Positions 7,795 to 14,153 of a stretch of DNA of 14,153 bases are shown one piece after another. The first letter of the stretch is position 1, and each line of letters begins with the position of its first letter. The notes under the pieces are model-generated. The model made no database searches. It saw only the letters and a program-made list of their open reading frames with translations, and was not told the DNA's origin. The translations under genes were made by a program, and so were the position numbers. Source of the DNA: Bacteroidales bacterium (lineage in GTDB: Bacteria; Bacteroidota; Bacteroidia; Bacteroidales; UBA7960); contig SKYG01000298.1 of assembly GCA_007128045.1 (NCBI GenBank), positions 1 to 14,153 of the forward strand. The letters run 5' to 3'.

Positions 7795-9126
7795 ATGAAA
7801 CATATTAGCGAAACAAATAATAAAAAACCCGGTTGGATAGCCAATACACGTTTGGGAGGCCATCGTGTTGCCTTGAGTCTGGCATTGGTAATCACTGTCT
7901 TTGCGTTTGATCAGGCCGCCGGTCAGCTACCTGCTCCGGCACAGAAAACTCCCATCGCCCTTGTTGGCGGCGACATATACCTTGAAGGCGGCGAGGTGAT
8001 AGCTGGAGGTACCATCGTATTCGACCAGGGTAAGATCGTTGCCCTAGGCCAGGAGCCAGACTTGCCCGAAGGCTGCCAAATGATCGACGTGAGTGGCAAG
8101 CAGGTGCATCCCGGGTTGATACTGTCACGCACATCGCTGGGCCTGACAGAGATCAGCCGCCATGCTGAGTCGACCGACCTGTCGGAAATCGGCCCCATCA
8201 ATCCCAACGTGAGAGCTCAGGTGGCCTTTCACCCGGCCTCCGAACATATCGGGGTGGCAGCGGTTCATGGCATCACCACAGCGGTAGCAGCACCCACTGG
8301 GGGCATCATTTCCGGACAAGCGGCTGCCATGCGTACCGATGGCTGGACATGGGAGCAGATGACAGTAAAGACGCCCGTTGGTATGATGGTTAATTGGCCC
8401 TCCATGTCGAACGATGAAACCCGGAAAGATGCCATCGAAGCGCTGAATGAAACCATGGAGCGGGCTAAAAGATACCGCCTGTCAAAGGAAGACGCTGCCA
8501 ACAGGAATGTTACACCCCCACCCACAGACCTGCGCTGGGAGGCCATGCTGCCTGTACTAGAAGGCACCTTACCCCTCTTCATCAGCGCCAACACAATATC
8601 TGACATACAGGCTGCCATGCTTTGGAGCGAGCAACAAGGCGTAAACATGGTACTGGTGGGTGGACGGGATGCTGGCTATATCGCAGATCAGCTTGCAGTC
8701 AAAGACATCCCCGTGGTGGTAACCCCGGTCATCGGGGGTCCAGCCAGGGCCTGGGAAGGGTACGACAGAACCTATTCCCTGCCACACCAGCTACATGAAG
8801 CAGGCGTACGCTTTTGCATTGGCGGAGAAGTCTCAGCAGCAGGAGCCTATAGGCTGAGCCATCACGCCGCTGCCGCTGTGGCCTTCGGATTGCCGCAGCA
8901 GCAAGCCCTCGAAGCCATCACCATCAACGCAGCTAAAATACTGGGCATCAACCACCTCACCGGAAGCCTCGAAGCAGGGAAGTTTGCCGACATCATCGTT
9001 ACCAACGGCAACCCCCTTGAAATAGCTACACGCACAGAAATGGTGTTCATCGAAGGTCGCCAACTCGATACCACCGACAAACACCGCAGACTATACGAAC
9101 GCTACATGATGAAACTGGATAGATAA
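7795..9126 (+). CDS. Exported amidohydrolase-like protein lacking metal ligands (probable pseudo-enzyme or partner)
   Basis: This 443-residue protein has a long basic n-region and a hydrophobic core (VALSLALVITVFAF) ending near AAGQ, so it is probably exported. The composite-domain beta-sandwich elements of amidohydrolases are clear at both ends: ALVGGDIYLEGGEVIAGGTIVF near the start, and LTGSLEAGKFADIIVTNGNP with FIEGRQ at the end. The barrel is present but its ligands are not. The HxH position reads HPGLILSRTS, the strand that carries the next His reads LFISANTISDI, and the SD segment reads GGEVSAAGAYR. It therefore resembles the degenerate N-terminal half of the upstream protein rather than the intact half. 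It lies 139 nt downstream on the same strand and probably forms a complex with, or regulates, the upstream enzyme. A noncanonical catalytic site cannot be excluded. The ATG at 7795 follows AAAGAAG, a plausible ribosome site. Confidence 0.88.
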   Translation: MKHISETNNKKPGWIANTRLGGHRVALSLALVITVFAFDQAAGQLPAPAQKTPIALVGGDIYLEGGEVIAGGTIVFDQGKIVALGQEPDLPEGCQMIDVSGKQVHPGLILSRTSLGLTEISRHAESTDLSEIGPINPNVRAQVAFHPASEHIGVAAVHGITTAVAAPTGGIISGQAAAMRTDGWTWEQMTVKTPVGMMVNWPSMSNDETRKDAIEALNETMERAKRYRLSKEDAANRNVTPPPTDLRWEAMLPVLEGTLPLFISANTISDIQAAMLWSEQQGVNMVLVGGRDAGYIADQLAVKDIPVVVTPVIGGPARAWEGYDRTYSLPHQLHEAGVRFCIGGEVSAAGAYRLSHHAAAAVAFGLPQQQALEAITINAAKILGINHLTGSLEAGKFADIIVTNGNPLEIATRTEMVFIEGRQLDTTDKHRRLYERYMMKLDR

Positions 9127-9139
9127 TCGCTGGTGCGAT
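9126..9139 (+). other. Small hairpin just after the second amidohydrolase stop
   Basis: ATCGC TGGT GCGAT forms a perfect 5-bp stem with a 4-nt loop, overlapping the last base of the TAA stop. There is no U-run, so a termination role is doubtful; it may protect the 3' end or be chance. Confidence 0.3.
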
Positions 9140-9144
9140 CCCTA

Positions 9145-9164
9145 GTAACCCGGTAACCTGGTAG
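9145..9164 (+). repeat. 8-bp tandem repeat related to the TTAACCTGG array
   Basis: GTAACCCG (9145-9152) and GTAACCTG (9153-9160) are followed by GTAG. The GTAACCTG core matches the second half of the 16-bp units at 2848-2909, so the two gaps carry the same repeat family. Confidence 0.6.
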
Positions 9165-9184
9165 TACCCGATCTGAAGGGGATC

Positions 9185-9242
9185 TCTCGCTAACGCTCGA
9201 GACAGGCCTGGCAACGGGCGACCATAAGGGTCGCCCCTACGG
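9185..9242 (-). repeat. Inverted copy of the GTAGGG hairpin element with adjoining CTCG palindrome
   Basis: Read on the minus strand from 9242 to 9207, this copy matches 4606-4641 at 33 of 36 positions. Its hairpin is perfect over 8 bp, GGGCGACC (9216-9223) and GGTCGCCC (9229-9236). Next to it, TCTCG (9185-9189) and CGAGA (9198-9202) form a small second inverted repeat in place of the AGGTTAAAC tail of the other copy. Confidence 0.8.
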
Positions 9243-9250
9243 AATAACCA

Positions 9251-9301
9251 ACCCACGACCCCCACCCACGACCCCCACTCACAACCCACAACTCGCAACT
9301 C
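9251..9301. repeat. Minisatellite-like array, 13-bp then 7-bp units
   Basis: ACCCACGACCCCC is repeated exactly at 9251-9263 and 9264-9276, with a decayed third unit from 9277. It is followed by ACAACCC, ACAACTC and GCAACTC at period 7 (9281-9301). Read on the other strand this is a GTTGAG/GGGTTG-rich tract like the head at 4571-4600, so it is the head module of the inverted composite element. Confidence 0.75.
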
Positions 9302-9305
9302 AACA

Positions 9306-9361
9306 CTTTTTCACCAATTGTATTATGTTTTTTGTAATTTTATTGGTTTAATAACACATCC
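9306..9361 (+). promoter_or_regulatory. AT-rich probable promoter region of the exosortase-like pair
   Basis: This 56-nt stretch is far more AT-rich than its surroundings and separates the repeat-filled gap from the ATG at 9362. It contains ACCAAT (from 9314) and its complement ATTGGT (ending near 9348), plus TTG and TAATTTTA elements that loosely recall a Bacteroidota promoter. Spacing does not fit the consensus well, so exact boxes are not assigned. Confidence 0.35.
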
Positions 9362-9937
9362 ATGGGAAGAAAAGAAATCAAGAAACAGCGGCTTACCAAG
9401 AAGCAACAACGTGAAAGGACCAGGCAACTTATAAAATATATGGCCCCATTGTTCTGGGCATTTGTGACCTGGTTTGCCTTAATATCTCTGATCCACACTC
9501 CCTGGCTTCGTGATGTTACGAGAGAGTTCTTTGTAGGCTTCACCACCCATGCTGCCTATTGGTTCGGCAGGGTGCTGTTCATCCCTGTAGAGATGTACAG
9601 CGTGCCCTTTCTCTCGGTGAAGGGCTTCAATATGCAGGTGGTGATGGAATGTACCGCCTACAACTTCTACCTGTTTGCCTTGGTGCTCACCCTGTTTGCA
9701 CGCTGGCCCCTCAGGCACAAGATCAGCAGCCTGGCTATCTTTCTGGTGGTCATCTTTATTCTCAACAATATGCGATTCATCACCATGGGATACCTGGGAA
9801 ACTTCCGCCCCGACCTGTTTGATGCCGTACACGACTATGTATGGAATATTCTTTTCGGCTTCATGGTCTTCGGCATCTGGGCCTGGCGTGAGGTGATGGC
9901 TCAGGAGATGACCAAAAAACAGGAGGTACCATCATGA
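9362..9937 (+). CDS. Exosortase/archaeosortase-family membrane cysteine protease-transpeptidase
   Basis: This 191-residue integral membrane protein has about five helices (near 27-45, 57-78, 98-114, 121-141 and 158-176) after a very basic cytosolic tail (13 Lys/Arg in the first 25 residues). The family's catalytic triad is present in order: Cys97 in VVMECTAYNFY, Arg138 in ILNNMRFI, and His157 in RPDLFDAVHDYVW. The N-x-x-R and P-x-x-F-x-x-x-H spacing resembles XrtH-like and related exosortases, with CTAY in place of the common CSG or CTG. Such enzymes cleave C-terminal sorting tails (Cys-, Arg-flanked membrane anchors) of exported proteins and pass them to another anchor. No protein fully visible here ends in such a tail, so the target must be elsewhere. 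The stop overlaps the next start by 4 nt (ATGA), so the two genes are translationally coupled. I cannot assign a named subtype. Confidence 0.8.
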   Translation: MGRKEIKKQRLTKKQQRERTRQLIKYMAPLFWAFVTWFALISLIHTPWLRDVTREFFVGFTTHAAYWFGRVLFIPVEMYSVPFLSVKGFNMQVVMECTAYNFYLFALVLTLFARWPLRHKISSLAIFLVVIFILNNMRFITMGYLGNFRPDLFDAVHDYVWNILFGFMVFGIWAWREVMAQEMTKKQEVPS

Positions 9938-10458
9938 AAGAAGGAAAAGGACTGATCAAAAAGATAGGTATTCTGCTAGCCGCCTCCATCTTTGTGGCCA
10001 TATTATGGTTTGCAGGTCTGGAGCAGGTGTACGCCAGGGTGCTGGTATTCTCCACCAACGTGGTGATGAGCATCGGCGGCAGCGACACCGAGATACGAAT
10101 CGAAGAGCAGAACGCAACTTACTACTTCCGCGTCATCACCACCATACAAGGTACCCGGGGCACCTTTCTTCAAAAGTTCGGATCCCTGCTGATACCGGCA
10201 GTGATGATCTTCGCATGGCAGATATTCACCGCCTTTTACCTGAAACGCAAACAAGCCCTAAAGTCGTCGGCATTAAACTTTGGCGTATTCTTTGCCTTCC
10301 AGATACTATTCATGCTGCTACTCACAGGCTTCCATAACTCCAACGTAGCCAGATACATTTACGAGATGTTCCTCGACAGCTTCTACATCGTGGCACTGGC
10401 TATTATCCTGGTCGATAATTTCCGGAATCCGGTGTTCCTGAAATTCCTGCAGAAATAA
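9934..10458 (+). CDS. Four-helix membrane protein of unknown family, coupled to the exosortase-like gene
   Basis: The protein has 174 residues. Its start overlaps the upstream stop in an ATGA junction. Helices are seen at about 11-31, 84-104, 113-133 and 147-164. An extracytoplasmic loop of about 50 residues (32-83) lies between helices 1 and 2 and includes SIGGSDTEIRIEEQNATYYF and QGTRGTFLQ. The N terminus is basic and KRK follows helix 2, consistent with both ends of the first helical hairpin facing the cytoplasm. I do not recognise the family. It lacks the Cys-Arg-His triad, so it is not a second sortase copy. The tight coupling implies an accessory role for the exosortase: substrate docking, complex stability, or handling the released or newly attached anchor. 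That role is inferred from position only. Confidence 0.75.
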   Translation: MKEGKGLIKKIGILLAASIFVAILWFAGLEQVYARVLVFSTNVVMSIGGSDTEIRIEEQNATYYFRVITTIQGTRGTFLQKFGSLLIPAVMIFAWQIFTAFYLKRKQALKSSALNFGVFFAFQILFMLLLTGFHNSNVARYIYEMFLDSFYIVALAIILVDNFRNPVFLKFLQK

Positions 10459-10507
10459 GTTCAAACCACAGTTTTTTTTACCGGAGAACGCTGAGTGATT
10501 CGCCACA

Positions 10508-12877
10508 TTATTCATATTTCAACACGGTGCCGGGGTTGACGTTTGATACCCTGATGGCATGGTAGGATACAGTGATGACGGTAACGGCAAGTGCCATCAG
10601 CAAGGATATCGCAAAGGGCAGCCAGGACAAGGAGATTCGATACGGGAAAGTATCGAGCCATTCGTGGAGAAAGTACACCGACAGAGGAGCTGCCAGCAAG
10701 AATGCTACCCCAACCAGCTTCAGGAAGTCTTTCAGCATGAGCAGCACCAGGTTGCTCATTCGTGCACCCATCACCTTCCTGACAGCCATCTCCCGCATGC
10801 GACGCTCGGCCATAAAAGAAGCCAGACCGAACTGTCCCAGACAGGCTATCAAGATGGCGAAGACAGAGAAGATCATGAATATGTGACTTAACTGTTTATC
10901 CTGATCGTAATGCGACAAAAAGACATCATCCAAAAAGAAATATTCGAATGGGATCACCGGCGAGAACTCTTTCCACACCTTCTCTATATGGCTGATGGCC
11001 TCCGGAATATTGTTGGCATTGACACGTATGTTGGCAAAGTTCAGGCTCGTCTCTGTCCATAAGATGACCAGCGGCCCGATAGGGTTGTGCAGTGAATTGT
11101 AGTGGAAGTCACGTACCACCCCTATGATGCGGTATGAGTTGAAGGCGTCATTAAAGGGTTTTCCCACCACTTCCTCATAGCTACCCTCGTAACCGAAGTA
11201 GCGTACTGCCTGTTCGTTGAATAACACGGCGTTGCCCGCTTCCGACTGGTAGTCCTCAGAAAACAGCCTGCCTGCCAGCAACTCCAGCTCCATCATGGCA
11301 GGATAGTTGGCATTGACGGGCATCAGGGTGTATTGCCTGTCGCCCATATCATTAACATTGGCTGTCTCCTGCCAGGTAATGGAGCCGGGAAGCTGCGCCG
11401 AGAGAGCCACATCTGTTACACCTGGATACTCCATGAGCTGTTGCTGGAAAGCCTCCCAGCGCGGAAATACCTGCTGGTTCAGGCCCACCACCAGTACCTG
11501 CTCCATATCCATGCCTGATTCCTTTTCCTGCATATACGTCAGTTGCCTGTAAATAACCATGGTGGCAATGATCAGCGAAACAGAGATCAAAAACTGAAAT
11601 ATAATGAGGGCCTTACGGAAGAAGGCTCCCCGTTTGCCGCGTACGACATCGCCTTTGATCACATCCACCGGCACGAAAGCCGTCAGGTAGAGGGCAGGAT
11701 AGATGCCAGAAAACACGCCCACAATGGTTGAACTCAGCAGCAGCAAGCCTAAAATAGCCGGCAGGTTCATGTCTCGCAACCTGAAAGAAGTATCTGCAAA
11801 ATCGTTGAACCACGGCAATCCGGCCTCCAGCAGCACCAGCGCCAGCACCACGGCAAAGGTAGTGATAACCACCGACTCGGTAAGAAACTGTAGCACCAGG
11901 CTGCCGCGGTGGCTACCCAGCAGCCTTCGTATACCCACCTCGCGCGAACGCAGGGAAGACCGGGCGGTAGACAGGTTAATAAAATTGACGATGGCTATGA
12001 GCAGGATGAATACGGCGATGGCCAGGAACATACGCACATTCTGTTTGTTGCCATGCAAGATTGGGGGCTCATGCCGTACCTCGTTAGCGAAGTAAATATC
12101 TTTTAAAGGCCTCAAAAAGAAATCCTTATCCAACTCCATGCCGAACTCTTCCCGTACCTCTTCATAAAAGGCATCGTTGATCTTTTCCTCCAGGTGTGCT
12201 ATGTCGGTATTATATGCCAGCAATACAAAGGTGATATAGTTCCATCCACCCCAGTTGTCGAGAATATTTTCCGTGTCAGGATAAAACTCAGCCATTAAGT
12301 GAAACGGCACGATGGCATTGCCGGGGATGTGAAAATGGCGTATGTCTTCGATCAGGCCGGTGACCTGCAAAGGCATCATATCATGGATACGCAGCACCCT
12401 TCCAATCACATTGTGGGTAGTCCCGAAGATAGTAACTGCCAGCGACTCCGTCAGCACAATGGAGTGTGGCTCGGTGAGAGCTGTAGCAGGGTTGCCTGCA
12501 ATGAAATTGAAAGAGATAATGTCGAAGATGGTGCTGTCGGCAAACATGATGCGATTGCCTGGAAAGGTGGTCTCTCCATACTGCAGCAAAGTGCCACGGC
12601 TGCCCGGGATTACCCTGGCTGCCGCTTCCACTTCGGGATACTTCAGCTGCATGAATGGGCCAAAGGCAGAACCTGTAGCCGCCCACTCTCCCTTCTCCAA
12701 ACGGTAAATACGGTCGGACTTCTCCACCCAGCGGTCGTAAGCTACCTGATCAACAATATATACCGCAATAAAAAAGAAAACTGCAATACCGAGGGCAAAA
12801 CCCAGTATGTTGATGGCAGAATAAAACAACTGTCTTTTCAGGTTTCGCAGGGCCAATATGAAGTTGTAAAGTATCAT
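10508..12877 (-). CDS. ABC transporter permease, two-half FtsX/MacB type
   Basis: This 789-residue inner-membrane permease resembles the antimicrobial-peptide or lipoprotein-type ABC exporters common in Bacteroidota. The first helix (NILGFALGIAVFFFIAVYIV) is followed by a MacB-like periplasmic domain to about residue 275, then three helices from about 283 with the FtsX signature SREVGIRRLLGS. A second TM helix (ALIIFQFLISVSLIIATMV), a second periplasmic domain and a final set of three helices with REMAVRKVMGAR follow. The C terminus NPGTVLKYE is typical. No ATPase is encoded in the window; it must be supplied from elsewhere. The frame can open at a GTG (12892), but ATG at 12877 gives the usual MILYNF start of this family. 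The gene is convergent with the exosortase pair, separated by only 49 nt, in which I see no clear terminator. Confidence 0.93.
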   Translation of the reverse strand: MILYNFILALRNLKRQLFYSAINILGFALGIAVFFFIAVYIVDQVAYDRWVEKSDRIYRLEKGEWAATGSAFGPFMQLKYPEVEAAARVIPGSRGTLLQYGETTFPGNRIMFADSTIFDIISFNFIAGNPATALTEPHSIVLTESLAVTIFGTTHNVIGRVLRIHDMMPLQVTGLIEDIRHFHIPGNAIVPFHLMAEFYPDTENILDNWGGWNYITFVLLAYNTDIAHLEEKINDAFYEEVREEFGMELDKDFFLRPLKDIYFANEVRHEPPILHGNKQNVRMFLAIAVFILLIAIVNFINLSTARSSLRSREVGIRRLLGSHRGSLVLQFLTESVVITTFAVVLALVLLEAGLPWFNDFADTSFRLRDMNLPAILGLLLLSSTIVGVFSGIYPALYLTAFVPVDVIKGDVVRGKRGAFFRKALIIFQFLISVSLIIATMVIYRQLTYMQEKESGMDMEQVLVVGLNQQVFPRWEAFQQQLMEYPGVTDVALSAQLPGSITWQETANVNDMGDRQYTLMPVNANYPAMMELELLAGRLFSEDYQSEAGNAVLFNEQAVRYFGYEGSYEEVVGKPFNDAFNSYRIIGVVRDFHYNSLHNPIGPLVILWTETSLNFANIRVNANNIPEAISHIEKVWKEFSPVIPFEYFFLDDVFLSHYDQDKQLSHIFMIFSVFAILIACLGQFGLASFMAERRMREMAVRKVMGARMSNLVLLMLKDFLKLVGVAFLLAAPLSVYFLHEWLDTFPYRISLSWLPFAISLLMALAVTVITVSYHAIRVSNVNPGTVLKYE

Positions 12878-13036
12878 TACAGGTATAGTCACATTTTCTG
12901 CCTTTTACAGTCCAAAAAACAGTCCATTCACATTATCACATTGAAATGCAAACACTTAAAAATAATTAATCAGGACTATCCGTCGGATGGAGCAGAAATA
13001 TCTGTTCATTTTCATACAGGTATTGTACGAAAGCGG
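12878..13036 (-). other. Gap between mutase stop and permease start
   Basis: The 159 nt are AT-rich upstream of the permease. ACAGTCCA is repeated at 12907-12914 and 12919-12926 (period 12), and CACATT occurs twice near 12929-12943. The region may carry the permease promoter, but no consensus -33/-7 pair is convincing. No member of the GTAGGG repeat family is present here. Confidence 0.4.
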
Positions 13037-14153
13037 TCATATAACTGAGTGGTCGATACCGTCGAAGTCTGTGATAAGCGTCTTAAGCCTTTTGGCAATG
13101 GTCTTCACGCCACCATCTACGTCTGATTCGATGTTGAGTGGCATCACAGGGTCATGTAACGACATCCTGAGTAAAAACCAGCCCTTCTCATCCTCATTAT
13201 TACACCTGACCCGTATTCCTTCATAGTTTTTCGATTCGGGCCTCCACCCTTCCATACCGGCTACCAGCTCTGGCATGCGTGCGAGCAATCCGTTGCCATA
13301 AGCAATAAAGTCAGCATCGAGAATAGACAGGCGAAATTCTTCACTCTCCACTGGATGCTGCAGGTCTTCTATCAGGCTGCTGATGCTTTTATTGCTGGCA
13401 TGAAGCTTTGCCAGCCTGATCAGTATCTTAGCCACCAGATAGGCACCGTCATCAAGAAAATAATTCTCCTTGAGGGCTGCATGGCCGGATGTCTCTATCG
13501 CAATCCACGACTCCACACCTGCTTTGTTCAGTCGGATGGCCTCGTCAATCACATTCTTGTAGCCCCTTTTGAAGCGGTGGTGCTTGCCCTTTAGCTTATT
13601 TTCGATGAAGGCGGTAAGCCCTTCGGAAGTGATGGAGTCGGTTACCACCGTACTTCCGGGATGCTCATCAAGAATGATGGCCGATATCAGTGCGATTAGG
13701 GCATTTCTGTTAACAGGCTCACCCTGCTTGTCGACTACCGCGGCCCGATCCACATCTGTGTCGAAAATGATACCCAGATCGGCACCATGCTTCACCACCG
13801 CCTGGCAAATCGACTCCATGGCCTCTTTGTTTTCCGGGTTGGGGATGTGATTGGGAAACATGCCGTTGGGCTCCAGAAACTGACTCCCTTCAATATTGGC
13901 ACCCAGGGGCGACAGTATCCGGTCGGCGAAGAAGCCCCCTGCCCCATTGCCGGCATCCACAATAATTCGCAAACCTTCCAGCGGCCAATCATATTTTGTG
14001 GGATGGTTTACCCCTTTCCGGATGGTGTCGGTAATCATTGATGCGTACTCTGCAATAAAGTCAACGCTGCTTAGCGTACCCGGCACATTGGCATCATCAA
14101 AGACATGATTGGCCGCCATATCCAGAATGTCTGAAATGTCATTCTTGTTCAAC
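13037..14153 (-). CDS. Phosphoglucomutase/phosphomannomutase, C-terminal part (5' end beyond window)
   Basis: At least 371 residues are visible and the frame stays open through the window edge, so the true start and the domain with the phosphoserine loop lie outside. The enzyme interconverts hexose 1- and 6-phosphates, feeding sugar nucleotide and cell-envelope synthesis. The metal-binding loop DTDVDR follows domain 2 (IIVDAGNGAGGFFADRIL...FPNHIPNPEN). Domain 3 carries FKRGYKNVIDEA and the sugar-binding ETSGHAALKENYFLDDGAY. Domain 4 ends with GWFLLRMSLHDPVMPLNIES, where family members have the phosphate-binding R-x-S-x-x-[ED]-P loop. This matches the long alpha-D-phosphohexomutase type found in Bacteroidota. 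The first visible in-frame start-like codon (TTG at 14152) is not evidence of a start. Preference for glucose or mannose phosphate cannot be read from these residues. Confidence 0.92.
   Translation of the reverse strand, partial: LNKNDISDILDMAANHVFDDANVPGTLSSVDFIAEYASMITDTIRKGVNHPTKYDWPLEGLRIIVDAGNGAGGFFADRILSPLGANIEGSQFLEPNGMFPNHIPNPENKEAMESICQAVVKHGADLGIIFDTDVDRAAVVDKQGEPVNRNALIALISAIILDEHPGSTVVTDSITSEGLTAFIENKLKGKHHRFKRGYKNVIDEAIRLNKAGVESWIAIETSGHAALKENYFLDDGAYLVAKILIRLAKLHASNKSISSLIEDLQHPVESEEFRLSILDADFIAYGNGLLARMPELVAGMEGWRPESKNYEGIRVRCNNEDEKGWFLLRMSLHDPVMPLNIESDVDGGVKTIAKRLKTLITDFDGIDHSVI

Noticed and set aside
10459..10507. Bidirectional terminator between the convergent genes
   Set aside because: There is a run of eight T at about 10472-10479 but no GC-rich stem before it on either strand.
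12299..13048. 249-codon open frame on the plus strand
   Set aside because: It is mostly antisense to the permease and runs through the AT-rich gap; its translation has no recognisable domain and the permease frame is certain.

Overview
The window looks like a chromosomal segment of a Bacteroidota bacterium. The evidence is a TonB-dependent receptor with an N-terminal carboxypeptidase-regulatory-like domain followed at once by a DUF4249-type lipoprotein, a roughly 790-residue two-half FtsX/MacB permease of the Bacteroidota kind, secreted amidohydrolases, and weak or absent Shine-Dalgarno sequences before the starts. It resembles environmental Bacteroidales/Marinilabiliales-type genomes, but the genus cannot be told from the sequence.

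Layout. Positions 1-2784 (minus) hold the TonB-dependent receptor and, 15 nt downstream, the start of a DUF4249 lipoprotein cut by the window edge: an outer-membrane uptake or secretion pair. Positions 2903-4527 (minus) hold a 203-residue protein of unknown family and a class IV PLP aminotransferase. Positions 4665-9126 (plus) hold two exported amidohydrolase-superfamily proteins: a large one with two amidohydrolase-like halves, and a smaller one. Only the C-terminal half of the large protein keeps a full set of metal ligands. Positions 9362-10458 (plus) hold two overlapping membrane-protein genes: an exosortase/archaeosortase-type protease-transpeptidase with a Cys-Arg-His triad, and a four-helix membrane protein of unknown family. 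Positions 10508-12877 (minus) hold an ABC transporter permease, and 13037 to the window end (minus) the C-terminal part of a phosphoglucomutase/phosphomannomutase.

Gaps. No gap between genes exceeds 300 bases. Several gaps carry one composite repeat family: a GTTGAG-rich head of 7-8 bp units, a GTAGGG box opening a short hairpin whose stem sequence varies, and a tail of TTAACCTGG/GTTACCAGG units. Two 36-nt copies lie in inverted orientation around the amidohydrolase pair, and several stop codons sit inside or next to repeat units.

Most worth pursuing are the exosortase plus partner module, which has no sorted substrate in the window; the amidohydrolase set with one intact and two degenerate active sites; the modular repeats; and the 203-residue orphan, whose layout resembles a gasdermin N-terminal domain by eye only.
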